Below, piece by piece: positions 45,803-58,049 of a stretch of 64,000 bases of DNA. The notes beneath the pieces are model-generated. The model did not search any database, had not been told where the DNA came from, and saw only the letters and a list, made by a program, of their open reading frames with translations. Positions within the stretch are counted from its first letter, which is position 1; each line of letters opens with the position of its first letter. The position numbers and the translations under genes were made by a program. Source of the stretch: Helicoverpa zea (Eukaryota; Arthropoda; Insecta; Lepidoptera; Noctuidae). The stretch is from contig NC_061460.1 in NCBI RefSeq assembly GCF_022581195.2, positions 12,869,501-12,933,500 of the forward strand, in the 5' to 3' direction.

Positions 45803-45803
<1 letters not shown>
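44561..45803. other. No supportable gene
   Basis: Overlapping short plus-strand frames at 44794-45207 have no domain and no supported starts. Confidence 0.4.

Positions 45804-45837
<34 letters not shown>
45804..45837. repeat. (CA)17 microsatellite
   Basis: It is a perfect CA dinucleotide run. Confidence 0.97.
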
Positions 45838-45844
<7 letters not shown>

Positions 45845-46317
45845 ACGTGGCAATAAAGGCGTCAATCATATCAGTGTGTCGAGCCAGTCGCAGACCGAGT
45901 ATATCGTGTTATCTGTACTGGTTCTACTGTTAAATGGGTCAGTTACTAAAGTTACAACCTATTGACGACTCGTGGCGTTTTACAGTAGCAGTGGGGTTCA
46001 AAGATTGCCCACGTAAATGTGATGAAGAGCTCAGATAGACTAGGTACTCTCCTGCAAACGGGTACATTGGAAGCTGACTTCTACATAGTTAGGAAAGATT
46101 CACGGTAGTAGTTGACAAGCTATAATGGGCCTCATCAATTCATTTTCTTTCTCTAAAATATGTCATAAAATTTCGTGTCTACTAAGGTCGTGTCTAATAT
46201 AGGTGGTTTGTTAGAACGCGCTAATATCAGGATTTATTGGTTCAACTTTTTGTATATCAATGAGTCAACTGGAAAAATATTTCAGTATGCGGCATAACTA
46301 GTTATTGAGAAATTCAA

Positions 46318-46395
46318 TGGCTACTTTTTATCCCGATCTTTACCCAGTGTGGGCGTAGAACCCACGGGATACGGCAAAACCGCTGGCGAAAACTA
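46318..46395 (-). repeat. Lep1/Helitron-like fragment (antisense)
   Basis: TTTTATCCCGATCTTTACCC...AACCCACGGGATACGGCAAAACCGCTGGCG is the antisense of the family's left part. A similar antisense scrap lies at 46870-46945. Confidence 0.5.
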
Positions 46396-46754
46396 TTTAT
46401 TATTATATTTAGCCATTGAATGCTAAAAATAAAAACAATGACGTACCACACTACCCGGGCCCGTATTAATCAAATTTCTGGTCACCCCGACCTACGCGTC
46501 CCGATGAAATTCAATCATAGTGCATATTAATATTCCATTTGTTCATGAACTATATTGAACTATATGCGCGGCAATTTTAATCAGTATAGTCCAAATTGCT
46601 GTAATATTTCGGATTGCTGACAATTACTGAATCGGATCGTAGTTAACATTAATTTATCATCATCTACCTAGCCTTTTCTGTACCAACTAAAGAAATCCAA
46701 AACTGCTGAACCGATTTCAAAAATTCTTTCAGTATTGGATAGCTATTATATTAT

Positions 46755-46860
46755 AAAGGTTGCCGGAAGACGCTGGATGCAGGTCCAACAGGTATCTGTG
46801 GAGACCTAAGGGGGAGGCCTATGTTCAGCAGTGGACGTCCTATGCTGAGATGATGATGAT
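46755..46860 (+). repeat. LINE 3' end with GGCCTATGTTCAGCAGTGG and (ATG)n tail
   Basis: GACGCTGGATGCAGGTCC...GGGGGAGGCCTATGTTCAGCAGTGGACGTCCTATGCTGAGATGATGATG is the well-known final ORF2 and tail sequence of a moth LINE family. A second truncated copy is at 60175-60245. Confidence 0.7.
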
Positions 46861-46945
46861 GATTGGAAAGCTACGCTCCCTTCTCGAGTAACATAGAGTA
46901 CTTTTTTATCCCGGTACGGGCGGTAGTTCCCACGGGACGCGAAAT

Positions 46946-49273
46946 AAATAATACTTGTCAATAATGTTACTGTCTACAAAAACAATAGGAAAGTAAGTAA
47001 GTAGGTCTGTTCTGTTGTCATTTGAATAAGCTCGTTTCGCAACCCGCTTTCCTTAATTGGTATAATTAATCAATAAGGGCTCATATAATCATGAAGATAA
47101 ATTGATAAATAACTTGGAACGACTGAATTACTGCCGAATGGGACGCGATTTGTCTTGCTTTAACTACAAATGTAGGTTAAGACAATGGGACATTTTATTA
47201 AGACCAGCATGTATATAGGTATTAAATTCGAGCTTCATATGTTATATAAAAATAATACCCTAGAGCGATGTCATGGCCCCACCACCATGTAGGATACATA
47301 ACAGGAGAGAGAGACAGAGATATTATATTAAAGTACTCATGTAGAAAAATACAATATAAAATTGGTAAAAATCGGTCAGTTCTACCTACTTGACTAACAC
47401 TCAATTGCCGTTTTCTTTTAGATATTCTGTCCGATCAAGTCTTAATTTTCTAGCATATATTCATAAAGGATAATATCGACAGGCCCATGACGAACAATTT
47501 TAATACAATTTCTACACATAGCATCAATTAACATCACTCAATTACGAGCCATCAATCAATTCAACGTCTATTAGACGAAAGAGGGCGAAGCCGGCCTCTA
47601 TTCAAATTTCATCCTTATCTTCTAGACAATAGAAGTTAATTTACCCTGAAGTCCCCTTATTAGTTGTTTGACGTTTTAATCAATTGAATCGGATGTCGCT
47701 TTGTCGTTAAATAATTGGTATTTGAAACGAGAAGTATTGAAAATATGGTTTAGTTCTGTTGTTGGTGACAGTTTCAAGTTAAGTTGATTTTGATTACAAT
47801 CGAAACATTGATAAATGATATTCTGAACTATACAGTTTATACAACTTAAGTGTCTATGGATTCCATCATTCATAACAATGCATGCATATCTGTTTCAGTA
47901 AAAAAATACCGCATTATCTTCAAAATTGTTAATGTTCTTTCAACACAACGCCATCAAAAGAATCGAAGTCATAAAATGCGTTAAGAAACATACATTATTT
48001 AAGTTCTTTCATTTAAATTAAAATATTCATGTATTCTCGATGAAAAAATAAAATTTTCAGCGCAAAATCGATTCTATAATACCGTATGCGATTATCGATA
48101 AGACTTATTTCGAAACGAAAAAGGGGCCAGCAGTTAGAAAATCATAAATTCTCACGAAGATTGCCAACTCAAAGGAAAAGAAAAACCTATTAGGAAGATC
48201 GCATTAATCATTTTTTCCTAACATTCACCCACCAAACATGAATTACAGATTGTAAAGCCCATTTCATTTTTATAAAAAAAAAACACTGCTTTTCAACATT
48301 TATTTTCATAAAGAAAACCAAGGATTACAAAAACACGGGACTCGGAAGGCAGAAAAAAATTAAAGAACATTTTTTTCTCTTAAAAATAATTTTATCCGTA
48401 CGATAAGCGGTAACTTTATTTTTAAATCAAGCGAACTCTTTGCCTCGTAAAGATAAGGAAAAATATAATAGATTATATTCTTAATCTTTGAGTGCTTCGA
48501 ATTGCCATTTTTCCCTTTAAAAAAACAAATTATGATTATTGAGAAAAAAATGGCTTAGTCGAATACTTTTTTTTAAATAATGTCAATCTGGTATATTATG
48601 CCTTCCTGTCCAGTGTTTAACAAGTCCAGAAAAAGCCAATACTTTCTTTTAAGCTCGGTAATTGAATCGTCTGGAACAACATTAACAGTACCTACAAGAA
48701 AATAGGAAAATTTCCTTTAAGAAAACAAAACTTTGTACCTTGAGCCTGAACGTGGATCGAGGGAGGCGATGACCGAAGAAACGATGGATGGATTGTGTAA
48801 ACATGATATCAGACCATTTTTTGGTGCATTTGAGAATTCTGTCAGTCAGAGCAAAAAAAGCAATTTTCCCATGAAAATTAGCTGCTGTCTACTGCACAAA
48901 ACATTCTGTGCTCCATAACTTGAGAGATGATGTCAAACAGAGAAGTATGGAAGAATAAGACATGCTGTACTGACCACAAACCAAATTCGTATAAGGTCAG
49001 GAGTGTAGGTACTTACTTTAGCATAAAGGTATGTTTAACTTATTTAATAGGTACATTCGCATCCCATTTCAACAAAACCCTGTTCCATAAAATACTTCAT
49101 ACAGAAATTCCTTTTATAAAGGATATTAGATTAGTGGTTTGCCGGATATCCGGTTCTCGAAAAAATTGAGGGAATAAAGAGCCTACCCGGGCGCACATCC
49201 GGCGTGTACCGGAAGTTCTGTCGAATATTCAAACTAGCATTGTTATTGCGAATAGGTTATAGATTTTGTTTAT
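46946..49273. other. AT-rich DNA, no supportable gene
   Basis: There are scattered short frames without domains. A GGGCGAAGCCGGCCTCTATTC scrap (47583-47603) resembles a Helitron-like end. Confidence 0.4.
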
Positions 49274-49820
49274 AGCCCGGTCAAAATAGACATAAAAGTA
49301 GTGGTCAAATAACAAAAATTCCCACAGAGCTGATTTTTGGTGGAGAGCTAGATTTGATCATTATAAATAAAATACTAAAAGTCCCCATCGATCCCATGTG
49401 TGCGTCAAAAGTTATTCGAGGTCAAATGTCAAAATTTTTGGTTTTTTGTGTTTTTTTCGAAAACGGTAAGTTTTATCAAAAAAGTACATCAGACCTAAAA
49501 TTGTAGATTATACAATTTTATACAAAAATGGCATTAGCAGTTTTGTCCTAAATGTTACCATTCCTGAGATATCGCGCTTCAAAGTATATTCCATACATGA
49601 CATGCACACATTTCCACGCCACCTGTGAGGTAGTATACTCGGCGCGTTTTTTTTTATCGTGGTTTCCCCTGTAGACCTACTCCACTAACTGTCATGACAA
49701 TTTTAGGATAGTTTAAGGGAATAATTGCCGTCAAGTTCTAATATGATGTCATTATTGATATTAACTATTGGGTTAACTATTATTGTGATTGTTTTAGATT
49801 TATCAGATTCATACAAAAAC

Positions 49821-50195
49821 TCGTGGTGGCCTAGTGGGTAAAGAACCAACCTCTCAAGTATGAGTGGGTTCGATTCCAGGTCAGACAAGTACCAATGCAA
49901 CTTTTCTAAGTTTGTATGTACTTCCTAAGCATATCTTGGACACCAATGACTGTGTTTCTGATGGCACGTTAAACTGTAGATTCTGGCTGTCATTGAACAT
50001 TCTTGGCAGTCGTTATGGGTAGTCAGAAGCCAGTAAGTCTGACACCAGTCTAACCAAGGGGTATTGGGTTGCCCGGGTAACTGGGTTAAGGGGGTCAGAT
50101 AGGGCAGTCGCTCCTTGTAAAGGACTGTACTTAGCTACATCCGGTTAAACTGGAAGCCGACCTCAAAATAGTTGGGAAAAGGGCTCGGAGGATGA
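49821..50195 (+). mobile_element. SINE family B, copy 2, full length, nested in mariner
   Basis: The A box TGGCCTAGTGG is at 49827-49837 and the B box GGTTCGATTCC at 49867-49877. The body runs to CTCGGAGGATGAT near 50195. It is more diverged from the consensus of the other copies than those at 52126 and 53171, so probably older. The minus-strand ORF at its start is not a gene. Confidence 0.85.
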
Positions 50196-50409
50196 TTTGA
50201 TACTACAATCATTTTTGCAATTGCAAAAAATAATGTCAGGAGTTTTTCTGGAGCAGGTGGGAGTAAAGTTTTAATAGGGTCCAGATATTATGTATCAATT
50301 TCCAACCCCAGTCTTCTGGATAAAAATGGAAATGTCGAAGGAAAATTAGCATGCGATAATTTTCTACACTTTAAAAGCGGATTGTGCGCGACTTCAGCGG
50401 TTGAAAAAA

Positions 50410-50816
50410 TTTTGTTCTGTGTTTAGTAATGCAGAACCATGCCTTAGGACTGCAGTACGCTGATATTTAGGATTTAAAGTGGGCAATCTAGCCTTAGCGA
50501 CAAGCCACGTGAAGGTAATTCAAAACCCCATATGACCCAAGATAATATCGAGGCTATGCGGCAGTTAATATTGTCGCAGACCAACATGTAACATACCGTG
50601 ACATGGATCCGTGGGCATTACGATTGTTTTACATTCCCCAAAATTAAGTAAAGTCTTCGTGGTAAACGTTTCAGCACACCTGAAAAAGCTGTTGACTCAT
50701 ACAAATCGGCCAATTTGACTACCCCCACTTCAGAATGGAATAAATATTTCAAGAACTGGGTTTAATGCATGCAAAAGTGCATTAAATATTGCGGAGAATT
50801 CTCTGAAAAACAATAA
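50410..50816 (+). pseudogene. Mariner transposase remnant, internally deleted
   Basis: Several frames encode pieces of the N-terminal DNA-binding region, including a segment like 'GFK.GNLAL' and then MTQDNIEAMRQLILS (50532-50576), which is the linker before the second helix-turn-helix. After a jump, the frame 50667-50816 encodes the C-terminal tail (RFSTPEKAVDSYKSA... MQKCIKYCGEFSEKQ, with a TAA at 50763-50765 between). The catalytic DD(E/D) core is missing. It cannot make active transposase. Confidence 0.8.
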
Positions 50817-51223
50817 ATGGTATTAACCTATTAGATTGTCTATACTTATTTCAAACGACAAAACTTAAAGGCAGCCGTCGTACATACGTGGCTTGTATGT
50901 GCATATCATGTGTAGTGTGACTCTTTGAATCGCGATATCTCAGGAATGGTAAGATTTATGAGAAAACTGTTAATGCCATTCTTGTAGAAAATTTTAAAGA
51001 TCTACAACTTTGGTCTGATGTCTTTTTTTGATAAAACTTACCGTTTTCGAAAAAAACACAAAAAACCAAACATTTTGACATTTGACCTCGAATAACTTTT
51101 GACGCACACATGGGATCGATGGGGAGTTTTAGTATTTTATTTATAATGATCAAATCTAGCTCTCCACCAAAAACCAGCTTTGTGGGAATTTTTGTTATTT
51201 CAAATGTCTATTTTGACCGGGCT

Positions 51224-51466
51224 ATTAGTTTTTTGGGAGTTTTAACTTACCTATATTTTATGAAGATAGTTGCGTTTTAACAAAACTTTTTAAAGCTCCA
51301 AACACTGGAAACTTTTAGTCAGCTATTCATTCAGGTATCCAGCTGGTATCAGACAGACTAAAATGTTTCCATAATTTATGATTGGCTTTAAAATATAATT
51401 TTAGCCTATCAAAATCGGTAATTTACCCTGCATACGGCAAACTTTTAGTCGACCGATAGTTTGTTA
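51224..51466. repeat. Fragments of the AGTCGGCCGAC MITE family
   Basis: ACACTGGAAACTTTTAGTCAGC (from about 51303) and GGCAAACTTTTAGTCGACCGATAGTTTG (from about 51437) match the ends of the MITEs at 5032 and 8513. Both are in the same orientation, so this is not one intact element. Confidence 0.5.
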
Positions 51467-52106
51467 AGCATATTGGAACAATCAGGTATTTGGCCATGTG
51501 TATAATTAATAAGGGCTGTATAATAAGAATACACTTATGACCTATCATCTTAAAATTATAAGAAGGTTTGGTCTATTGTCTCAATTTGGAAGAGTTGCCC
51601 GGTTATAAATTAGACCTGAGCCCGTTTGAAAGCTAGAGGCTCAATTCTTCACAGATTCCCCACATTTTCGTCCTAGCACTAAACAGATTCTCAGAAGTTA
51701 TTCCAACACCGTTTTAACCTCTAGCAATTTCAGACACGTGTAAAAATTCTTTACCTGTAACCTTTCAAAGGCCTATAACATACTAAAGTTTATAGAAAAA
51801 AAATCTCCCGCGTCCCAGCATGTGACATCCTTTATTTTCTATACAAAAGTTCATGATATCTATATAAGTAAGTTTGTTTTTTATTACAGGGTGACCTTTT
51901 CTGCCCACGTGAAGTAATTGAAGCGGGAAAACCAAGTTATAATGGGTACGTACCTTACTTTATTTATATATGGCTAGTTATATGGTTCATGTCGTAAAGG
52001 TGACGTCTATAATAGGATGAGTAATTTTGACAGATTTTATTTTCATATGTCTAATTGTAGGTAGGTTATGAAGTCCTAGTAGGAGCGAGAAATCCCTGTC
52101 ACCTTA
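51467..52106. other. No recognised feature except a candidate exon
   Basis: AT-rich DNA around the segment at 51890-51945. Confidence 0.4.
51890..51945 (+). other. Candidate 56-nt coding exon, unidentified
   Basis: The acceptor TTTGTTTTTTATTACAG (to 51889) and the donor GTACGT (51946-51951) bracket 56 bases. Only one frame is open, and it encodes GDLFCPREVIEAGKPSYN, which looks protein-like and contains a Cys. A second donor four bases on (GTACCT) would keep phase 0. I cannot name the family. It could be part of a small secreted or neural gene on the plus strand. Confidence 0.35.
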
Positions 52107-52125
52107 TTTCATTTTACTCATATCC

Positions 52126-52505
52126 TCCGAGCCTTTTTCCCAATCATGTTGGGGTCGGCTTCCAGTCTAACCGGATTCAGCTGAGTACCAGTGCTTTACA
52201 AGAAGCGACTGCCTATCTGACCTCCTCAACCCAGTTACCTGGGCAACCCGATATCCCTTGGTTAGACTGGTGTCAGACTTACTGGCTTCTGACTACCCGT
52301 AACGACTGCCAAGGATGTTCAATGACAGCCGGGACCTACAGTTTAACGTGCCATCCGAAACACAGCCAATGGTGTCTAAGATATACTTAGAAAGTACATA
52401 CAAACTTAGAAAAGTTGCATTGGTACTTGCCTGACCTGGGATCGAACCCGCGCCCTCATACTTGAGAGGTTGGTCCTTTTACCCACTAGGCCACCACGAC
52501 TTTTT
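52126..52505 (-). mobile_element. SINE family B, copy 3, full length with 19-bp TSD
   Basis: The 19-bp direct repeats TTTCATTTTACTCATATCC at 52107-52125 and 52506-52524 flank it. The minus-strand head has box A and box B intact (GGCCTAGTGGGT and GGTTCGATCCC). It is nearly identical to the copy at 53171 but inverted. Confidence 0.95.
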
Positions 52506-52524
52506 TTTCATTTTACTCATATCC

Positions 52525-53153
52525 ATAATATCAATATAAAAATGCTGGAGAGTTTGTTTGCTCGAACATGTTATGTTATGTTAGTCTCAAGAACTGCTAG
52601 ACCATTTTGAAAAATCTTTAAGTACCTGTTTTATAGCACATGTATCGAGGATAGAGTTTTCTTAACTTATGACCTTACAAAAAATCCTGTTTCTGAAAAA
52701 GGCGTTTTAACCTTACTTTGCTTTATTTCTTTCTTTACAAGATGAGATTTGGGCTGGCTTTGACTGTATTTTAAGGTCCATCACTCAGAGACCCCTTTGA
52801 GCACTTAAGTCTTTTGTGGATTAAGGTACCACCTGTTACTTACCTTTTATTGTAGACCACGCGTTAGATAGAAGTCTTTCTACTTTATAAGTAAAAAGAT
52901 TTTTAGCTTTACATGGATCGTGAATTTGTAGAGGATATTTGGAGAGTAAAGTTTTTGCCCGACAACCTCTGTCTTCAAATGCATAAGTTTCCGTTCATAC
53001 TCAAGTACAATAAAAGCAAATTAAAAAGTTACATTGAAATAAGAAGACACGTACCTACTTAGAAAATTCACTTTTTGGAACTGCAACTATGTATCAAACT
53101 CAATCACTTTAAATAGCCCCAGTTACATACCAATTTTTGAAAAAAAGGATATT
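52525..53153. other. AT-rich spacer between inverted SINEs
   Basis: Nothing recognised. Confidence 0.45.
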
Positions 53154-53170
53154 ACATAAAACCACCGTAT

Positions 53171-53565
53171 AAATAAAAAAAAAGTCGTGTTGGCCTAGTG
53201 GGTAAAGGACCAATCTCTCAAGTATGAGGGCGCGGGTTCGATCCCAGGTCAGGCAAGTACCAATGCAACTTTTCTAAGTCTGTATGTACTTTCTAAGTAT
53301 ATCTTAGACACCATTGACTGTGTTTCGGATGGCACGTTAAACTGTAGGTCCCGGCTGTCATAGAACATCCTTGGCAGTCGTTACGGGTAGTCAGAAGCCA
53401 GTAAGTCTGACACCAGTCTAACCAAGGGGTATCGGGTTGCCCGGGTAACTGGGTTGAGGAGGTCAGATAGGCAGTCGCTTCTTGTAAAGCACTGGTACTC
53501 AGCTGAATCCGGTTAGACTGGAAGCCGACCCCAACATGATTGGGAAAAAGGCTCGGAGTATGATG
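53171..53565 (+). mobile_element. SINE family B, copy 4, full length with 17-bp TSD
   Basis: The 17-bp direct repeats ACATAAAACCACCGTAT at 53154-53170 and 53566-53582 flank it. The head TTGGCCTAGTGGGTAAAGG and the B box GGTTCGATCCC are intact. Minus-strand ORFs through it are repeat-derived. Confidence 0.95.
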
Positions 53566-53582
53566 ACATAAAACCACCGTAT

Positions 53583-56005
53583 CGAACAAAGTAGATACAT
53601 AGTCGTTTTTTCATCGCACAGACACCATACTGCACAAACTTTAACTAGCATTACAACTACACCGTACCGCAAGATAAAGGGTGCTTCACAGATCTGGCTG
53701 AGGACTTGCTTCAACACGCCACGTTTCTATTGCTAAACTTACTTCGATCCAGATACGAGGACGTATTCAGGCAAGCTTTGAGTACTAGCTTTGGGTACAG
53801 TTTTCGCGAAATTCAACGGCGGACCGCAACTAAGTTCCAAGCACTAATACGTACCTATATGTAATATTGAACAAACCCCTTCCTCACTTTGTCACCCATT
53901 AATATTGTTTATGCTTAAAATATTTCATGACAAGAAAAAGTTCAGCGGTCGTAACCTTTCGAACATTCAAATGTCTGAACCTGTCGATGAAAATGATAAA
54001 GCTGTAAACGCGCAATAACAAAAACATTTGTCACTCAATAAAATCTTTCCAGAAATAAAAATAATACTACAATATTAACTTATCAGTATTCCAAACCAGT
54101 AAGACGTAAACAGCGCTTTACTTTTTATCGATGGCTGAATGAGGACGCCTTGGCGTTTGCGAGAGCGCGGGAAAGTGCAAGAAAAAAGATGGACGCGCGT
54201 CATGAAACACGACACAGAAAATGTCAGCTATTTACTATGCATTCTAAAGAAGCTGTTCAAAGGAAACTGCGAGTTCCAATAAATAAATTGTCAACGAATA
54301 ATAATGGGTACTTTGATATTGAAATTCAAGTGCATTTTTCACCTTACGGAGCGAATTCCCAACATGGTTCCGATTATTCGGAACTGTGTTCTGGAATTGT
54401 TCCAGGAATTGAACTTTGGGACAATCGAAGTTTGTGCCAACTGCTAATGAATTAAAATTGCGGGAATAATAAAAGTAAAGTAAGATCTTAATTATAATTT
54501 AGTAGGAAATTACATGGTCTTGACTTTTGAGGTTGGCCGCAAATTAAGATTCGTGAAATCCGTTTATTTTTAATTTTAAGAAAGTAGGTACCATATAAAA
54601 TAGTTTATGTTGGTGTAGATTTTTTGAAGTTCAATGAAATTCAATGTTAAAATTATTTACCAAAAAATATTTTTAATTAAAATTGCTATTGCAAAATATA
54701 ATAATTAAAACCAAATTCCAAAACCACGACAGTCGCTAACAAGATACACTAGCGCATACTTATCTTCACTAAACCTTGCCAAGTTGTTTTTGTTAAACTT
54801 AAAATATTTACAGTCATACATTTACTGCGCTATCTGCAGTCCTACATTTTGGGTCCAAATTGTGTTAATTTATATGCTAATTTAGAACAACGAGAAATAA
54901 TGTGTGCACGTGCCCGACACTTTGTACACGGGCGGTATTTCCACATGTATTTGTCAAATCAAAACATACATTTACATATTTAAAGTAGACTAGACTGACA
55001 CACATTTTTGGTAATGAGTTTCAGATTTGGTTCACTGTGAGTTGAGAGCTAGTTTTTGCAATTTAAACTTTGATGTAGTGAAAATAAGGTTCATAATTAA
55101 GTACAACTGCGATGAGAAGGGTTTCAAGTTTTTGTTTGTGGCAGAAGGTCATTATGAGATTCACTACGACTGCAGTTTTGACAGTGAACTATTGATCATT
55201 ATTTGTCAACGGAGAAAATGAGCATGCATTTACAAATATAACATTACACTGCAGTTCTACTAACATTTGGTTACAACATAAATTAATAGAAACCCCATTC
55301 AAAAGTGCAATTTATCTTGACGCCAAATCAAAATTGGCTCAGCAGTTTAATAAAAGCGAAAATAACAAAAAGCCAAACCAATTATTTTCGCATTTATAAG
55401 GGTTGCGTAATAAACCGCAATAAAGGCGGGATCACACTAGCTAATTGAGCAATTTGTCTCAATCATTAATGATAAATATTGCGTGACAAACATCACTAGC
55501 TGGATAAAATTACATTTATGTTAAAAGGGTAGCCGTTATTTATGATTTTTGTGACACATTTGACCACTAAAATAAATTACGTTTGGGCACAATAAGGTTT
55601 TTTGTTGCTTATATTGAAGTGTTTTCTACGACCTGTGATTTTTTACATTTATTTGCCAACGTGAAAAAAAATCGATGTATGATGTGGCAACAGTGTTTGT
55701 AATTTTGATTTAATAATCACTCATATGACCGATATCTTATCCTGGTACGGGAAAAACTTCTTAAATAATGTGGCCACACAAAATCATATAAGATTTTATT
55801 CCACATTTTGTATGTAGGTTCATTCATAAACACTCGTTGAGAAATAGCACTTACGATTATTATCCTCTATCATAAGTTAGTTTGTAAATCATAAATTATT
55901 TACAACTACTAACATTTTGATTGACTATCCACTAACAAACATAAAACGTTTCATATATTATGATGTTGATATAAGCATAAATCACATGACGGTCTATACA
56001 CGGAC
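53583..56005. other. AT-rich DNA, no supportable gene
   Basis: The longest frame (54150-54455) starts at TTG and shows no domain. A MITE-end scrap is at about 55428-55450. Confidence 0.4.
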
Positions 56006-56510
56006 GGTCTATCCATGGAGAACAAAATGACGATCGGAGATGTCATAACGGAAAATCTCCTAAGAAACAAACGTCGTTAAAATACAGATGTTGGGGGGAC
56101 GAGAAACTTTACTGGCTCTGCCTTCATACGCCTTCTTTGGAACTCGACCATTGTATTGTAAAATCAAAAATCTTCGACAAAAGTACCAAGAAAATTTGGG
56201 TTTATTTGCTTTGTTAATTTCATCGTAACTGATCGTATTTGACCTAAAAGAAGGCGCCTGACCTACCTGTCCTATGGTATTTCCGCTCTTCCTTTCTCCT
56301 TGGTCTATACAAATACCTATATATATATATTTATTTGAAGCCCGGTTTCATCACTGTCCCCTTCATCGTGGGCTGTTGACGTGGCCCTGACATGTTAAGG
56401 GCATATAATGATGTTTTGTGATAAGTTTGTTTTGTCCTTCGATAGGAAGTGATTTGGTATCGGGATAGATGTTGTGGTTCTGTAAGATGTGATAATTATG
56501 GGATATTTTT
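56006..56510 (+). repeat. Dispersed repeat family C, copy 2
   Basis: It matches 775-1075 in order, sharing TCCATGGAG, GGAGATGTCATAA, AAATAC.G, GGCGCCTGACCTACC and TTTCC(C/G)...CTTTCTCC. The tail includes GTGGGCTGTTGACGTGGCCCTGACATG, which suggests a LINE 3'UTR. Confidence 0.5.
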
Positions 56511-57145
56511 CTATACATATATGTACTTTACGACATTTTCATTCAGGACAGTTTGTTTCCTGAAAATGTTTTTTTACTTGTGATGTAAAATTGTAAAAGA
56601 AGTTTAATGTTATTACTCACTTATTTCAGTGTATCTATATTTTTTCACTCGGGTCTGAGTCATAAAATAACTTCGCAAAGACTTTAAGGTACTTATATTA
56701 TGAAAGGGACTAAAACATTAAGGCGTCTGAGCATGTTTACTTTGTAAGACCTACTCTAAAAGCTGTCATGAAACCTAATATGAATATTACTATCAGTAAT
56801 CCGCTAGAACAACAAACAATTAGCGAACTTTAACTAGGATCCATAGTAATTACTGTAGCCCACAATGTAAATTGAACAACACTTTGCTTAAGTTCACAAA
56901 CTATATTAGACAGGTAAATATAAGAAGGTTAACTCGAACCAGGTTTCACCAAAGAATAACAAATACATATGTTTGTTTCGTGGCAACTAAGGAATTCCTG
57001 CCCCTCATATATAAAAATCTTTTATTTTCAAACGCCAAGGCCTATAGGATGTTAGTCACGACAACTTAACCTATGTTTGCTATTCACAAACTATAAAAAA
57101 AGAATAGCAAAACAGGAAAATATCACATTTTTATCTTCTCTACAT
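56511..57145. other. AT-rich DNA, nothing recognised
   Basis: No supportable feature. Confidence 0.4.
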
Positions 57146-57501
57146 GATGTCCTCCTAGCCGATTATCGGCTACGGCGGCTGTTCTCATGTAAGGAGATTA
57201 GCCAACTACGCAGGACATATTATAGTGCACGAGCATTTGCGCAGACACAGGTGCACTCACTATTCCTTAACTCTCATAACCCGATGGGACGGCAATCCGA
57301 CACGACCGGAGAGAGATCAGGCGCAGGACCGACATTTACGTGCTCTCCGATGCACGCGTGTATCAATCACCAGCTTCCAGGCTCCGGGCTGCTTTGTGAA
57401 AGTCTTCTAAAACCCACAAAGCGATTTCGGCCCGACTCGGGAATCGAACCTCGTGCTTAGCAGCCGCACTTGCGACAGCTAGACCAACGAGGCAGTTATT
57501 A
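57146..57501 (-). mobile_element. SINE family A, copy 2, full length
   Basis: It matches the copy at 16767-17134 along its length. Flanking direct repeats TTATCTTCTCTACAT (57131-57145) and TTAGCTTCTCTACAT (57502-57516) differ at one base. The A box, as CTAGACCAACGAGG on the plus strand, lies at the right end. ORFs on both strands are repeat-derived. Confidence 0.9.
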
Positions 57502-58049
57502 TTAGCTTCTCTACATATACAACACGTAACGTAATTACCGCTCACCCTCAAACACGCCAATTAGAATATTATGTTATAATCATAATACTCACACTGAATT
57601 TTTAATTTAACATGTATATGCATTGTTATTTACTAAATTAGTTTTACCAATTCTTGGAGAATTTTTTGGTCATACTACTACGCACGCAAATATCGCGCCG
57701 CGCGCCGCTCGACTCGACACAACATAACGAAACTACGGAAAAAGCCGACAATACACGAAGTCTTATTACTTTGAGTTACGGTCTATTTGAATTTGTTTTG
57801 AGGGTACAGGGTTAATATGACAATAATTTCCGTAGTTTTAATTATTTTTGGGATAAAAAATTACCTATATTAAAAATGATATAAATCGATTCTGAACAAA
57901 CTAATTTCAGGATGTGCGTTAATTAAGTTACATGTTGTATAACAGGAATAGTAAAAAAAAGTATCAGCTTATGTCAAAAAAAAACTTTTTAACATGTGTA
58001 TTCGTCTGTGAACTTACTTTACTAATATGTTTTTTCCTTTCACTTTCAG
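57502..58049. other. Unrecognised, with short CpG-rich patch
   Basis: The patch 57692-57720 (TCGCGCCGCGCGCCGCTCG) is a sharp GC island in AT-rich DNA, about 350 bases before the candidate microexon. It might be a promoter element or a repeat end. There is no further support. Confidence 0.3.

Larger units (their letters stand above)
49274..51223 (+). mobile_element. Decayed mariner-type transposon with long inverted terminal repeats
   Basis: Ends GCCCGGTCAAAATAGAC at both sides are flanked by TA. The inverted arms run about 49275-49614 and 50896-51222. They align through GGTGGAGAGCTAGATTTGATC, CCCATGTGTGCGTCAAAAGTTATTCGAGG and CATTCCTGAGATATCGCG, with small indels. The interior holds mariner transposase remnants (50410-50816). 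A family B SINE (49821-50195) is nested inside. TA target and transposase type agree with Tc1/mariner. Confidence 0.85.

Noticed and set aside
53293..53589. ORF with protein-like sequence seen again at 21737-21976
   Set aside because: It is the same frame through copies of the family B SINE. It recurs because the repeat recurs, not because of coding.
54150..54455. 101-codon ORF
   Set aside because: It starts at TTG, has no recognisable domain, no splice context and no second copy.
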